In this document: positions 46,821 to 58,547 of the stretch, one piece after another
Layout of the letters: the number at the start of each line of letters is the position of its first letter
How positions within the stretch are numbered: position 1 is the stretch's first letter
Assembly (NCBI GenBank): GCA_001599915.1
Contig: BCIG01000001.1
Location: 558,001-622,000 of the forward strand
Length of the DNA stretch: 64,000 nt
DNA from: Symbiotaphrina buchneri
Taxonomy: Eukaryota; Ascomycota; Symbiotaphrinales; Symbiotaphrinaceae
Direction: 5' to 3'
Made by a program: the position numbers and the translations under genes
The notes under the pieces: generated by a model
Databases searched by the model: none
Told to the model about the DNA's origin: nothing
What the model saw: only the letters and a program-made list of their open reading frames with translations

Positions 46821-49605
46821 ATGGCCTTTTCACTCCCACTCTCTTGTTGCTTTGCAGCATTACTCTCGTTCATTGGTTTCTGCAATGCTGCGATCACTTG
46901 CTCCTATCCTCAGCTGCAGCGACAGGGCTGGCAGAACTGCAATACACCTAACAGCCGTGACTGTTGGCTCGTTAATAGGCGCACGAATGAGCGCTTTGAT
47001 ATTCATACCGACTATGAGTTGTAAGGCTCCTGGGAGACTTCTAAAACCCTTCTGACCTTGCGCAGATCCTATCCTCAGGGCGTTACGCGCGAAGTGAGCA
47101 TTCAACCAGCCTTTTCGCTCCTACTTTGACTGATGATTATAGTACTGGGTTAATGTGGAAGACCACCCTCTGGCACCGGATGGATATCTCAGGCCCGCGA
47201 CGAAACTTTTCAACGGCACATTACCAGGACCAGTCATTGAGGTCAGACTTTGACCCCTTTCCAAGATTGCATACAACTTACGGCATCCTGCAGGCTTGTT
47301 GGGGCGACGAACTCATTGTTCATGTAACAAACTCCATGTCAGATAACGGAACCACTGTGGTACGGGCAGTCACATCCCGGCCCGCCCGTTCTGGCAGCAT
47401 GCATCTGACGGGTAATAGCATTTCCATGGTATTCGCCAATTGAACACTAACGATATGGACGGTGCGTCCCCTCAATCTTCCTCCATGCAGGATCACATGC
47501 TAATTCTCTATTCATCTCAGGGGTCAATGGTTCGTACATACTCACCGTCCACTCGTCTTACTGACAGTTCCAGGTATTACACAGTGTCCCATCGCAGTAT
47601 ATCCAACCTCCACAGACCTTTTCTCAAAGAATTTGGCTGACAATGGCAGCGTGGCGACACTTTCACTTATCAATTTCGGCTTATGCAATATGGAAATTCA
47701 TGCATGCATTCGTATGTCGCCACTCCAGACTCAGCCGTCTTCGAGTATAACTAACTTGGGATAGTCATTATTCTAGTCAATATTCGGAAGGTGTCCTTGC
47801 TCCCCTCATCATTCACGGTCCAACAAGCGCCAACTGGGACGAAATGTTGCCCCCTATGACAGTTCAGGGTTGGGGACATATGAGCGCCTGGGACAGATTC
47901 AAGACTGAGCTGGTTCCGGATCCTACCCTGCTGAATCCTTTAGGCTTCCCCAAGCCCGACAGTACACTCTTTAATGGCATTGGTAGGTGCTCCGCGTCAT
48001 CAAGGAAGATTAATAATAATGTCATACAGGGAATTACACGTGTAGGGAAGGTGACGATCCAGCGAGTTGTGTTGGGGGAGGAGGAATCTTTCAGCAAGTA
48101 TTCAAGAAGGGCAAGCGATACTTATTGTCGTTGCTCAATGCGGTGAGGCCTTCTGATGTTATCGCATGGCTTTCTCTCCTTGCTAATGAACCTTTAGTCG
48201 GCCGACCAAGTCTATGTTATTAGTATTGATAATCACATGCTCACCATGATATCTACCGACTTTGTCCCCATACAGCCTTACACCAATGGAAGCTTGATCA
48301 TCAGCATTGGTAAGTCTCCAATCGATAATCTAGAAAGAAAGCTATTGATTTATTGAGGTCAACGGTACAATGTCATCGTCGAAGCCAACCCAGAACCCGA
48401 AGTCCCGGATGGCAATTACTGGTTACGCGCCTATCCGGCCGAAGGTTGTGTGAGCATACCTGGTTCTTATCCGAACATCACCGACCTTGTTGGAATTGTT
48501 CGTTACCACCCGAATTGCACGGCGAATCCGAAGACTCAGGCAAACAACAATATCACCTCTGATTGTAGCGAGGAACCTTACTCGAGTCTCCATCCGATTG
48601 TACCTTGGTATGTTGGTCAAGCGGCGAACAATGTCACAAGTAAGGCTTACTCTCATGATGAGTATTTCCGACTGCAACTAACCTTTATAGACAACACCTA
48701 TGAAGCAGGTATCACGGACGGTGATATCCGTGGTGCTCTTCGATGGGATTTCACCGCAACCCCGATGTGGCTTGACGTCTCCAACCCGACGATCCTTAAT
48801 CTTGACAATCACACGTGGGATCCGGAATATGCTGTCATCGACTACAACTTGTAAGTGGCCATCCTCGATTGAGTCTTGATTGATGCTGAACGGAGTATAG
48901 TTACAATGATCAGTGGGGTAAGTGGCAAACTTCAGCATCCTGTGTCACATGCTAATCATGATTATGACCGCAGTGTATCTCGTGGTCACCGGTAAGATTC
49001 GCCTCTCATACTGTGGATTTAGCTAATCTGGAACAGATAGCTTGGCACGTCTCAATGTCTCGGAGAACAAGACTGATATCGCAGCTGCTCACCCTATCCA
49101 TGTGAGTCAAGTAGTATGTATATATTTTCAAAGGCTGATGAGACTGTATAGCTTCATGGCCATGACTTTGCCGTCCTTGCCCAGAGCTCCGATTATTATG
49201 ACGAAGCGACTTCGCATCTGAGCTGGAATTATGATAGTGAGGAGTCACCGCGCTCTCCATCTGATGATGATGCTCATGTCATTGCTAGACCCTCCTCGTC
49301 GAGACACAGCTCAGCTTAACCTTGGTGGTTATACTGCGATCGCTTTCAAAGCTGATAATCCCGGGATCTGGCTTCTCCACTGCCAGTGAGTTGCGCTATT
49401 ACTCATATCGATAGATCACTACTGAGAACAGTTTAGCATCGTCTGGCACGCTGCATCTGGTTTGGCTTTGCAGATATTGGAAGGCCAAGATGCAATCGCA
49501 GGTACCATTGGCGATCGAATTGAGGCAACCAAGCGGACCTGCCGGAACTGGGATGCTTGGGAGGCTGGTGGCTTCGATCCTGAACAGATTGAGTCTGGTG
49601 TCTAA
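46821..49605 (+). CDS. Secreted laccase-like multicopper oxidase, 19 exons
   Basis: Exons: 46821-47020, 47066-47093, 47143-47241, 47294-47359, 47419-47461, 47521-47529, 47574-47596, 47650-47711, 47765-47982, 48030-48142, 48198-48309, 48358-48639, 48691-48850, 48901-48917, 48974-48991, 49037-49101, 49152-49236, 49289-49385, 49437-49605 (621 residues). All phases agree. A signal peptide ends near residue 23 (FIGFCNA). Copper motifs: HFHG (132-135), HSH (176-178), HPIHLHGH (~502-509), HCHIVWH (564-570) with Leu575 in the axial position. All ten copper-binding His and the T1 Cys are present. HFHG replaces the usual HWHG, and the residues before HSH are Ser-Cys-Met rather than Ser-Trp-Tyr. The C-terminus ESGV resembles the DSG(L/V/I) plug of ascomycete laccases. 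Likely role: oxidative coupling of the cluster's naphthol product in wall pigment formation (inference). Confidence 0.9.
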
Positions 49606-50029
49606 TATTCTGTATGTGGAAGCTGGAGAGTTATAATGGTTATATCTCATAATGTTAATTGGACACTCGTTATAAGCTACGAATGATTGCGAGTCCCGAT
49701 ATGCAAGTGTACGATTATTAGACTCAAGATGTAAAAAGGCTAGAAGTAACTTCGTAGGGTGATAAGTCTTACTGCTGGAGAAGTGGCAAAAGTCGACTGT
49801 CCTCAGCCTCGAAGTCGGGGTTCAAAATGTCGGATCGGAACATTGCGACCCCGGTAGCCTCGGCTGAACCGACCAACCCTTCAGCTTCCCCGGCCATTTC
49901 CCCGCAATGTCAGATCACAGATCCGATCAATATTTGCTGTAACCACTTCTCATCCTTATAACCCTTTTCTCATACCACACATCTAGGACGTGGGGCATCA
50001 TTCCTATAGATTCTTGCGTCCTATAGAGC
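49606..50029. other. Spacer between laccase and SDR
   Basis: About 420 bases holding the laccase 3' UTR and the SDR promoter. No open frame of note. Confidence 0.45.
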
Positions 50030-51138
50030 ATGAGTTCTTCGGCGCCTAAGCAGCGGCTGCAGCAGCTGGCGGGGCATATCGCGAGGCCACGGGAGGGCGA
50101 CAATGTCGGCACGTTTGAAGACATCCCCAATATCGCACATATAGCGCCCGACTCGAGAGAACCGTAAGTGTTGTTCTTCCCCCGAAGACCCCTTCCAGCC
50201 CTGATTGCCGGTCCAGTTGACTGACCAGCCTTCCCCAGACGGCTGAAAGGCAAAGTCACCATCATCACAGGTAGGGACCGAACGCCCCTTCGTACGCTCC
50301 GTGTCAGCCCGGTTCAATTACTGACGCCGATCCTCATTGACTACATCCAGGCTGCAACTCTCCATTGGGGATCGGACGTGCAACCGCGCATCAATTCGCC
50401 GCCCAAGGCGCGCGGGCAATCTACATCTGCGACCTCTCCCCGACATACCTCGAGACACACAAACGGGAGCTTAACACGCTCTACCCCTCCACCGAAATCC
50501 ACACCCGCACCTTCGACGCCGCGGACGAAGACGCCGTCAAGGCCATCATCAAGGACGCACTGGACACATACGGCCAGCTGGACGTCTTCTTCGCCAACGC
50601 CGGCGTCCTGGGCACGCCGAGCCTCTTCAGCGACATCGCCGCCGACGCCTTCATGCGCACGCTGCGCAACAACGTCCTCAGCGTCTTCCTGGCCGCCAAG
50701 CACGCCGCGCCCGCCATGCGCCTGACCTCGTCCGCTAAGCCCGCGCCGGGCGGCAGTTTCCTCGCGACCGCGTCCGTGGCCGGCCTGCGCTCGAACGCCG
50801 GGTCGACGGATTACTCGGCCAGCAAGGCGGCGGTCATCAATGTCGTCCAGACGCTTGCGTTTCAGCTCGCGGGGAGCAATGTCCGCGTTAATTGCCTGTG
50901 CCCCGGTCTTGTCGAGACGGGCATGACGGCGCAGACGTACGAGGCGGCAAGGAGGAAGGGGACGTTGGGCCGGGTGGGTCAGCTGAATCCGTTGCGGAGA
51001 GGAGCCGTGGCGGACGAGATTGCGAGGGTCGCAGCGTTTCTGGCCAGTGATGAGGCGAGTTACGTTAATGGCCAGGCGTGGGCGGTGGATGGTGGGCTGA
51101 GTGCGGGACATCCGGTCGTACCGGGAAAGCTAGCATAG
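50030..51138 (+). CDS. Short-chain dehydrogenase/reductase (classical SDR)
   Basis: Three exons: 50030-50163, 50239-50270 and 50351-51138 (317 residues). After an unusual ~45-residue N-terminal extension (FEDIPNIAHIAPDSRE) comes the Rossmann fold. It has the TGCNSPLGIG cofactor loop, the CDLS acidic residue after beta-2, FFANAGV (NAG motif), the catalytic Ser in ATASVAG, and the Y-x-x-x-K in DYSASK. VNCLCPGLVETGM and YVNGQAWAVDGG complete it. CDL after beta-2 suggests NAD(H) preference. The substrate is not predictable. It lies 425 bases after the laccase on the same strand, so a tailoring role is possible. The type looks like a widespread ascomycete housekeeping SDR. The third exon is strongly GC-ending in codon use, unlike the cluster genes, and has a 256-codon antisense frame. 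Confidence 0.92.
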
Positions 51139-51344
51139 AATAGAGAGGTCTCGGGAGGATATACAGTCATGTGGAAGGTATTCATACCGAATGCACGCGG
51201 AAGGCCCTGATTGTTCAGAGCTCTGAAGCCTATTTCAGGACCCAGACGTTTAGCTACAGCAGTGAAGCGTCATGCATAGACAACATGGAAGGCCATTAGA
51301 GCAGGCACAGTCATCTCATCGTCGATACAGATCCGTGCAGCTTC

Positions 51345-53235
51345 TCAATATCTGGGATCCTTCAGGAACAGCTCTCGTGGCTGCAAGTCTTGCATCAAGA
51401 CCTCAAACACGCGTTTGCCATCAACGCCCGGTGCCTCAACTGCAGCGTCCTGATTCGCAGCACCGGGCACGCTAGCACCAGCGGGCAAGGACTTCAGCAA
51501 TGCCTCTGCTTCCTGAATGTCCTTTTTGGCTTCCTTGAGCCACACTTCCTCTGTCTGATATGGTGAGGGCAGCCCAGCCGGCGAGTAGGGCAAAACGTAG
51601 ATGGTTGGGAATTCGAGTATTGTTCGTTGATGTAGGGCCGACGAGATGGTCGTAGACGGTTCCAGAGGAATGAGCACGGTGGAAGTAGTTGGAGTTTGAG
51701 TGCGATGGAGATAGAAGTAGCGCTCAGTGTTAGGGGAGGAAGAGTCGGTTGTTGCCTGGGATTTCTCCTTTACGACATGGTCGTGGGTGAGGAGTGCCTC
51801 GCCGGGAACTGAAGGTTTCTCCAAGGACCCCGAAGCTCGCTGCGATGGTTGCTCCGAAGATTGCCCTGAAGCTGGCTCTTGAGCTTGCCCTGAGGGTTGC
51901 TCTGAGGATAGCCCGAAAGCTGGCTCGGAAGGGACCTCCGAAGGTTGCTGCGAAGGTTGCTCTTGAGCTTGTTCCGATGGCTGCTCCGAGGCTTGCTCCA
52001 AAGCTGGCTGTGAAGTTTCCTCCACTTGTTGCTCCGAAGCTTGCTCTGATTGTTGCTCTGAAGGCTGCTCTGAAGGCTGCTCTGAAGGCTGCTCCGAAGG
52101 CTGCTCCGAAGGCTGCTCCGAAGATCGCTCCGAAGGTCGCTCCGAAGGTTGCTCCGAAGGATGTTGCTCTGGAACTTGCTTTTGAGCTTGTTCTGAAGAT
52201 TGCTCTGAGGCTTGCTCTAAAGCCGGCTGTGAAGGGGCCTCCGCTTGTTGCTCTGCTTGTTGCTCCGAAGGTTGTTCTGAAATCTGTAGCGAAGCTTGTT
52301 CCAAAACTGGCTGCGAAGGGGCTTCCGGCTGTTGCTCTGGCTCTGGAGTGATGGTGTGTGACCTCGTCCCGGCAGACAGCTCTTTCTCCCGCTGAGCCGA
52401 CAATACTCCATCCTGCAACTCGCCACGCAGCTCATCCTGTGTAGAATCCCCTCCGAAAGGTAGATTAGGAATAGGTTTGCCCTTAGGTCCTTCGAAGGAC
52501 CCGCATTTCTTCTGTGGCACAGGGCCATCCTCCACGGCCGAAGCTTTTCTCTTCTTTGGTGGAGGTCCTTCTTTGTCTTTCAAGAACCGTGTATATGCTT
52601 CCTGGATGGTTGCCGTCTCAAAAGAAGCTGACAGATCCCTTGACCCATCCTCGTATTTCCATTCTACCGTCCATACTAGACATTTTCTTCTGAGCGCTCG
52701 TCAGCAAGACTTGCTACTATAGCCCCACATGGGCGATTATGGCTCACCTTCGATGCCAGTATGTGCGATTCTCCTTCGCTCTACTCAGCATCTTCGGTGC
52801 TCGTTCCAGTATGACACCCGTGCGTTCAATCGCCTTTTCAATATTGAGCTCGCCCTTCCTATGTCCGGCCCGTGGCCGACCTTCGGCGTCAACGATGCCA
52901 AAGTCTTGTTTCTTCTCCTCCGCCCTGTTCAAATCTCGCTCAATCGCGGTGAGGAAGTTGTAGTCATGGTCGATGCCAGCTGGAGTCGCGAGTTCGCTGC
53001 GTTTGCGGTAGGCTGCCGGGTCACGCACTCCACTGCACTGGGACCTTTGCTTGTGGCGTTTGCTGCATGCAAGACTGCAGGTACGGAAGGAGCAGCGAGG
53101 ACATTTGTATTTCGGCGGGTTGGCGTTGCTTGGGAAGGGAGGTTAGTGGGTATGAGTGTGAGTGCAGTGTAAGGATTTTGCGTACCAGATTTGACACAGC
53201 TCATGGAGAAGTGGCTCTGCTTCTTGAGGAGCCAT
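51345..53235 (-). CDS. BCD1: Box C/D snoRNP assembly protein BCD1 (zf-HIT) with repeat insertion
   Basis: Three exons: 53186-53235, 52748-53128 and 51345-52689 (591 residues). The start MAPQEAEPLLHELCQIC leads into the zf-HIT zinc finger (KYKCPRCSFRTCSLACSKRHK). SELATPAGIDHDYNFLTAIER and RKCLVWTVEWKYEDGS follow, all diagnostic of Bcd1/ZNHIT6, needed for stability of box C/D snoRNAs. The conserved C-terminal beta domain (YFYLHRTQT..VLIPLEPSTTI, ILEFPTIYVLPYSP) closes the protein. Between them lies ~190 residues of Ser-Glu-Gln-Pro repeats absent from the yeast protein. Introns are GTACGC...AAG and GTGAGC...CAG with correct phase. Tail-to-tail with the SDR (206 bases apart). Confidence 0.92.
51841..52340 (-). 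repeat. Intragenic 12-base repeat array encoding S-E-Q-P units
   Basis: A degenerate array of 12-base units (plus strand gctgctccgaag-like) inside BCD1, most regular at about 52068-52166, where consecutive units differ by one or two bases. It encodes SEQP, SERP, SEQA and similar tetrapeptides. The array stays in frame throughout, consistent with replication slippage in a disordered linker. Confidence 0.9.
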
Positions 53236-55546
53236 GTCGTCAAAGCCTCGACACCTGCTCTTAGCTCTATTGTTGATACACTGAAGAGCGCTATTTGATC
53301 CTTGCGACGGAGCGCAGGAATGGAGATGAAAGGTGAGGAGGTGAGCCGATGACGAGAATCTTTAAATTCTGTTTCTTATCGATAAGCGATAAAAGGCCAC
53401 AACCGAACTGCCTCACTTGGTGCGAACCTCGGCTCCCTCGTAGCACACATAACTACCTTACCTTACATACTACCCACCAACGATTTGAAGGTATTTTCTA
53501 TTATCCCGCTGACATTAATTGCACGGAATCCCCTCATCTTCTGCCATTATCAGTCAGTCATAATCAAATTTCTTTTCACCGGTTCGTAGTGTTTTTCACT
53601 CTGTAACATGGAGAAGTCCATCACTTGGCTGATAACGGATGCTCTCAGATAGCGGGGCTCCTACCCCTTGCGGCGGGCCGCTCCTTCTGGAGATCGCTGT
53701 ACATAGTCAAAACGCCAGGCACGAGATGGAAAGAAAAGAGACCAGCCAAACCCTCCATCAGAAAAGAAGCTTTGTTTAGTTGAATGTCTCTGGACTCGAT
53801 CTGACACCTCAACCCGTTGAAGACGGGACACTTGCTCAATTCTTCAGCGTAGTGCGGACCAAAGATCGGCATTCTACCTGCAACATGAGTACACGGGTCG
53901 TGAGGAACCGAATGAGATTCTGGACCAGTTCCGGTTCTTTTTCCGATTACCAGACACGCTACGCCAGTCCAGCAGGAAGGAGGGACGACTGTCTTGGAAG
54001 AGTAGGAACTGCTAACATTCGATGGGGCCAAGCTTACAAAATGCACTTTCCAAAGTTGGACCATCAGACGGTAGCGAGATTTTGACAGACGGAAACCTAA
54101 ACCAGAATCGCAACTCAAGCGTGGCACATTTTCACGCGTAAGATGAACCTGAATCGATGATGCCCATCAAGATACAAGCCGTCGATGATAAATGGAGCAC
54201 GGTAGCACGATGAAGTCCTCCGTAGCGAAGAGAATGATCGAAATAATAATATCCAGGCTCCGGTCCAAGTTGGACAGGTACAACGTGCCCGACTCTTGCT
54301 TTCTTACCTTATCATGGTGCGCAGGCGGCCGGGCTTTGGGCAGCGGAAAAATACGTTCGACCCCTGAAAATCACCCACGAGTTTGGGTTTCGCTTACATC
54401 TTCCAAGGCGGGCGACATCCGTCTAGTCCGCCAGCCTCATCGGACCAATTCAGTTTAATTGCGATTGGCCTTTTTTCCTTCAGCTAACGGGGGCCAATCA
54501 AGTCGTTGTTGGCTTGGTTGTCTTCTTTGAAAGGAGAGCCGACGTGATTCTGTGGATGCTTTTTGCCCGTGATTGCTGATGCAAGAGTACAGATTCGAGA
54601 TCAGCCTGGGTACCTATCACTGGATACTGCATGAACATTCGACATGGGCACGTTTGTGCTTGTGTTTCCATGCGTGTGTCTGTTTGGCGCGCTGTCGATG
54701 GCTGGCCGGTACGTTTCAGAAGCTGAGCACAAGAAGAAGCCGGACGCGCAGGGATGCGGAATTCAGGACTCAGCAGACAGGGGCGACTGTCCCAATTTGG
54801 TTGCCCTGAAGCTCCAGGGGAAGCTGTTGGTTGCATTTTAGCGGCAGGTTTTAGTGCGCTGATGCTGCCGGTACCTAAAAGTTAACTGAAGTCTGAACGC
54901 AACGACTGGCGGGCGCGGGCTCGCCAAGCCGAAACAGTCAACTTTCTTCCCCGGTCTCGTGCATGAGCGAACAATCAAGCTGCATGGAGCTACGAGGAGC
55001 TAGGAAGAACTAACGGGCATGCTCATCTCACACCCACGTTCAGGCACACTTCACCGAGAAATCCGGCACACCAAATAGTTGCGTGAAAAGCTGCCGGTAT
55101 GGCACGCGCACCAGGTGGACCAGGGGTTCCCGCCTCCGCCGGTGCCTCTCATTTGCCCATGCCCTCTTCATTCTCTCCTCCCCCTGCTGAGGAGCTTCTC
55201 GTTTCTCTTGCCTCCTTGTTTGAGCTTAATCCCTCCTTCCCCTCTTCCACCTCCACCCGCATGCTCGTACATCTTTTTTTCATTCTGTCGTGCAGGACCT
55301 GGGACAGCATCTTTCGTGCTGAAGCCTGCCTTTCTGCTTCTGCATCGTGCCGAGCACAGCGGATAGCTACATATCCATTACTGGTGGTCTGAAGCGTGTT
55401 TGTTCTCGTTTTCAAGTTCGATTGATACCCCAGCGACCGACAGTCAGCTTCGTCGTCCTTTCTCCCTCATCGTCCACTGCCATTGCAAGGGTCGAGACGA
55501 TTTTACAGCTTCATCGTTTCCAGACCGCACTCGAGTCCCCTAAACC
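53236..55546. other. 2.3-kb divergent spacer between BCD1 and DENN gene
   Basis: Promoter region for two divergent genes. A TACCTTACCTTAC word lies near 53458 and pyrimidine-rich tracts near 55140-55260 precede the DENN gene. Open frames of 65-160 codons on both strands overlap without motifs. No gene is called. Confidence 0.45.
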
Positions 55547-58500
55547 ATGGCTCCATCACTCACAGGGCGGACGTCCTTCGTTCGACCATTGACCAGCGAC
55601 CGCGAGCGACCTTCGACAAGAGACCAGGGCGACAATGGCCTCATCATCCCCAGCCGGACGTCCTCTCTGCATTCGCGCATCACACAGCCCATTCCGTCGA
55701 CATTGGCCATGAAGCCAGCTCAGCGAACGCCAAAGACACTGACATATGCATACATGGTGTGTGGAGTTGGAAGGGAACCATCACAATGGGTCAAGGCGGC
55801 CCCTCCAGCACAAGGCAAGATTCAGCACATGAAGGGGGCTGTGGGTCAATTCTGGGTTCCTGAGATCTTGGGAAGCAGCCCAAGATTGGAACAAGATAAT
55901 GAAGTCGCCAAGTCGTTACATGCTGCCATGAGGGTGAGTTTCATCATCTGACTTCATGAAACATCTGAACTAATTCCTCTCCTAGGCGTGCTTTCCACAA
56001 GATGTTGAGATCGTGGTCGGACGGAGTCAGCCACATTGCGTCCATCACTCCTTTGTTCTACAACAGGACTCCTCACACACCCTCTATGGTATCGCCCTGA
56101 GAGTCTGGTCCAGAGCGGATGAAAAGCGAACGGAGACGATCCGTGACTTGCGGAAACGTACAGAGTCCGACTTCTACGACTCTCCGGACGACACCTACTG
56201 GATCCCTTACTGCCTTAGCTTTCTTTCGAGATATCCCCTTTACAACCTGCTCGGTGATTACCTTCGAGGCATGTGGATCCACTGGAACAAGGCTACAAAT
56301 TTGTTTCATGCGGAAGAAGTGTCGCGTATTCTCAGCTTCCCGGCTCCCAGACTCAACGACCTCGTTCGGATCGACATGAAAGATTACGCTCTGTGCTATC
56401 AATTCCCTTCTTCGCCAACTGGATTCCAGAATTTTGCAATGTGGCCTCTCTTCACTTGCTTGTCCATTCCGAATATTGTCGGTGTCATAGAAGCTGCCGT
56501 TTCCTCAACTCGTCGCATCATCTTTGTCAGTCACTATCCGGCAATCCTGACTATTGCCGCCGAAACCATCCGATTCTGCGTTAGAGTGTACGAGTGGAGT
56601 GGTCTCTACGTCCCAGTCGTCCACTCAAGGCACGCCAAGGATCTCGTCCAGGAGCCTGGTCCATATATTCTCGGTATCCCCGCAGAGTGCCGGTCATTAT
56701 TCACTGCACCCAGCGATGCCCTCGTTGTTGACTTGGACCGTAACTTCGTCTTGACCTCAAGCCCACCGACAATTCTCACTTCCGGTCAAAGAACGAAGAT
56801 GATCAATCGCCTTACTCAAGCTCTGAATGGAGAAGTTGCACCTTCAGGTGTTCCGCAGCACCTTCGATCTGCTTATGGTGGTGGCAAGCTTGTGCCGGCA
56901 GGTCAAATCATAGTCATGCGGGGAGAAGTCGAGAGCGTTCAGGACCCTGATTGGTGGAACCAGGACGCCGTTATGACTGTCATGGACCATGTCTGCGAGA
57001 AATTGGTATTTATTCTTGCTAATTCCGCCATTGCCATCTGCTTATACTATTTAACAGGGTCGCAACACTGGCATGAAGGCAATCTTTGGTGGGGCCGTCA
57101 AGAAGCCTCTGATGACAAAGGTTTCCATGAGACATCTCAATGAGATAGTCAGAGAACGGAACCAGTACTCGAGAGATGCTATGGAAGCATGGCAAGATTT
57201 CATCAGTCTCAAGGGACGGATGGATACGGAGCTGTCCAAGGTCACCAAGAGGAACAACTTTCTCGTTGAGGAACTGGAGAGCTGGAAACAACAGGTACGA
57301 CCAGTGATAAAATATGTGACTGCGGACACTGACAGATGTAGTTTCTCAAATTCCAAGCATTCGCTGAACAACTTACAAAAGAGACTCAGGATCTCAAGAC
57401 GAAGATTGAGGGTCATAAGCGTGAGAACCGCCGTCTCACCAGCCTCATCGATCAACAGAAAGATGATGCAGCTCGCCTCACACTTCGTCTATCTGGCACC
57501 GAGAAGCAACGCGATGATGCACTCGAAGCGCTTGTTATGCAGCAGGAGATGGCTGAACAGCTTGAACGTGAGCGCAAGAGAAATAAGAGGGAGATCAGCG
57601 CTCTGCAGAAGGCCCAGGCTGCTATTGCTCGTCAACGTGATGAAGCTCAACGGGTTGTAGTCCACCTTCGCAGCCTGATTGATGGTCAAGCGCACCACAT
57701 GGAACACATAATCCGGACTCTTGGCCAGCCCATCGATTCGTCGGAGTTTGCTGAGGAGGGTTATGGTGGTGTATCCGAAGAGGCCGAAGTTGCCGAATCG
57801 ACCAGGAGCGTGACACCCGAAGCACGTGGTCTGAACAGAGTAAGAGAAATAGAGTCTCGCGCTGTATCTCGTGCTCTCAGCAGGGCAAGCACTGTCGATG
57901 GCAAGATCATCGATGGTGAAGATGTCACGCCGGAAATGGAGAGACGCCTCTTGAGCGGCTATGAAGGGAACAGACGTTACTCAACCGCAAGTCTTCTCGA
58001 TGTTGCAGACCGCCAGCTTCGCGACAAGACCGATGCAATCAGCTATATTATCCGCAATATTTCGGAGCAATGTGCCGCAGCTGTCGAAGGGCTACATCTC
58101 GCCTTGGATGCGGAGCATGACGGTACTGGTGATGAGGACAATGATCACCAGGCTGATGGTAGTCACCTAGCACCTTCGGAAGATGGACGCACGGCTTCTG
58201 TACAAGGCAGCGACTACACGGAAGGAGATGTTGACAACCGCTCTAGCTTCCTCAGCCCTTCAGAAGCCGGCCGGGGTTCCTCTATCCCACCTACACCAGA
58301 CCTCACCCATCGCAGCAGCACAAGCATGAGCTTTGAGAGCAGCACTACCACGCCCGAGCGAGCAAGCACCCAGTTCGCGGATGTACCGACGAAGATAGTT
58401 GAGGATGACGAGGAGGATATTGAGGGCGGGAGCGAAGATGGGCGGATGATGCAACCTTCTGAGGAAGGTATCGTCGGCAATGGCAAGGGTGAGACCCTGA

Positions 58501-58547
58501 TGAAGCGGCCTCGCGGTGCAAGGATCTCTGCGCTTGGAACTGCATAG
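55547..58547 (+). CDS. DENN (AEX-3) domain protein, probable Rab guanine-nucleotide exchange factor
   Basis: Four exons: 55547-55933, 55986-57005, 57058-57294 and 57342-58547 (949 residues). After a disordered start, the upstream-DENN segment appears around VEIVVGRSQPHCVHHSFVLQ and TLYGIALRVW. The core DENN domain follows: YWIPYCLSFLSRYPLYNLLGDYLRGMW, then ...RRIIFVSHYPAILTIAAETI, PYILGIPAE and VVDLDRNFV. A long coiled coil (~560-700, QLERERKRNKREISALQKAQ) follows, and the C-terminal ~250 residues are acidic and disordered. DENN proteins exchange GDP for GTP on Rab GTPases. The cognate Rab is not predictable. A TBC Rab-GAP lies elsewhere in the window but not adjacent. Introns are canonical and all phase 0. 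Confidence 0.93.

Noticed and set aside
47462-47573. Single 112-base intron in the laccase in place of two introns flanking a 9-base exon
   Set aside because: It also keeps phase but would delete the V-N-G residues of a block that laccases conserve strongly, so the micro-exon model is preferred.
50341-51111. 256-codon minus-strand frame
   Set aside because: Antisense to the SDR catalytic exon; no family match, while the sense strand has complete SDR motifs.
49606-51138. SDR as a cluster tailoring enzyme
   Set aside because: Its codon use differs from the cluster genes and its type looks like a common housekeeping ascomycete SDR; adjacency alone is not enough.
51794-52351. 185-codon plus-strand frame with Ala-Pro-Lys-Leu repeats resembling a cationic peptide
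   Set aside because: It is the antisense reading of the BCD1 repeat array; the sense frame continues into conserved BCD1 domains.
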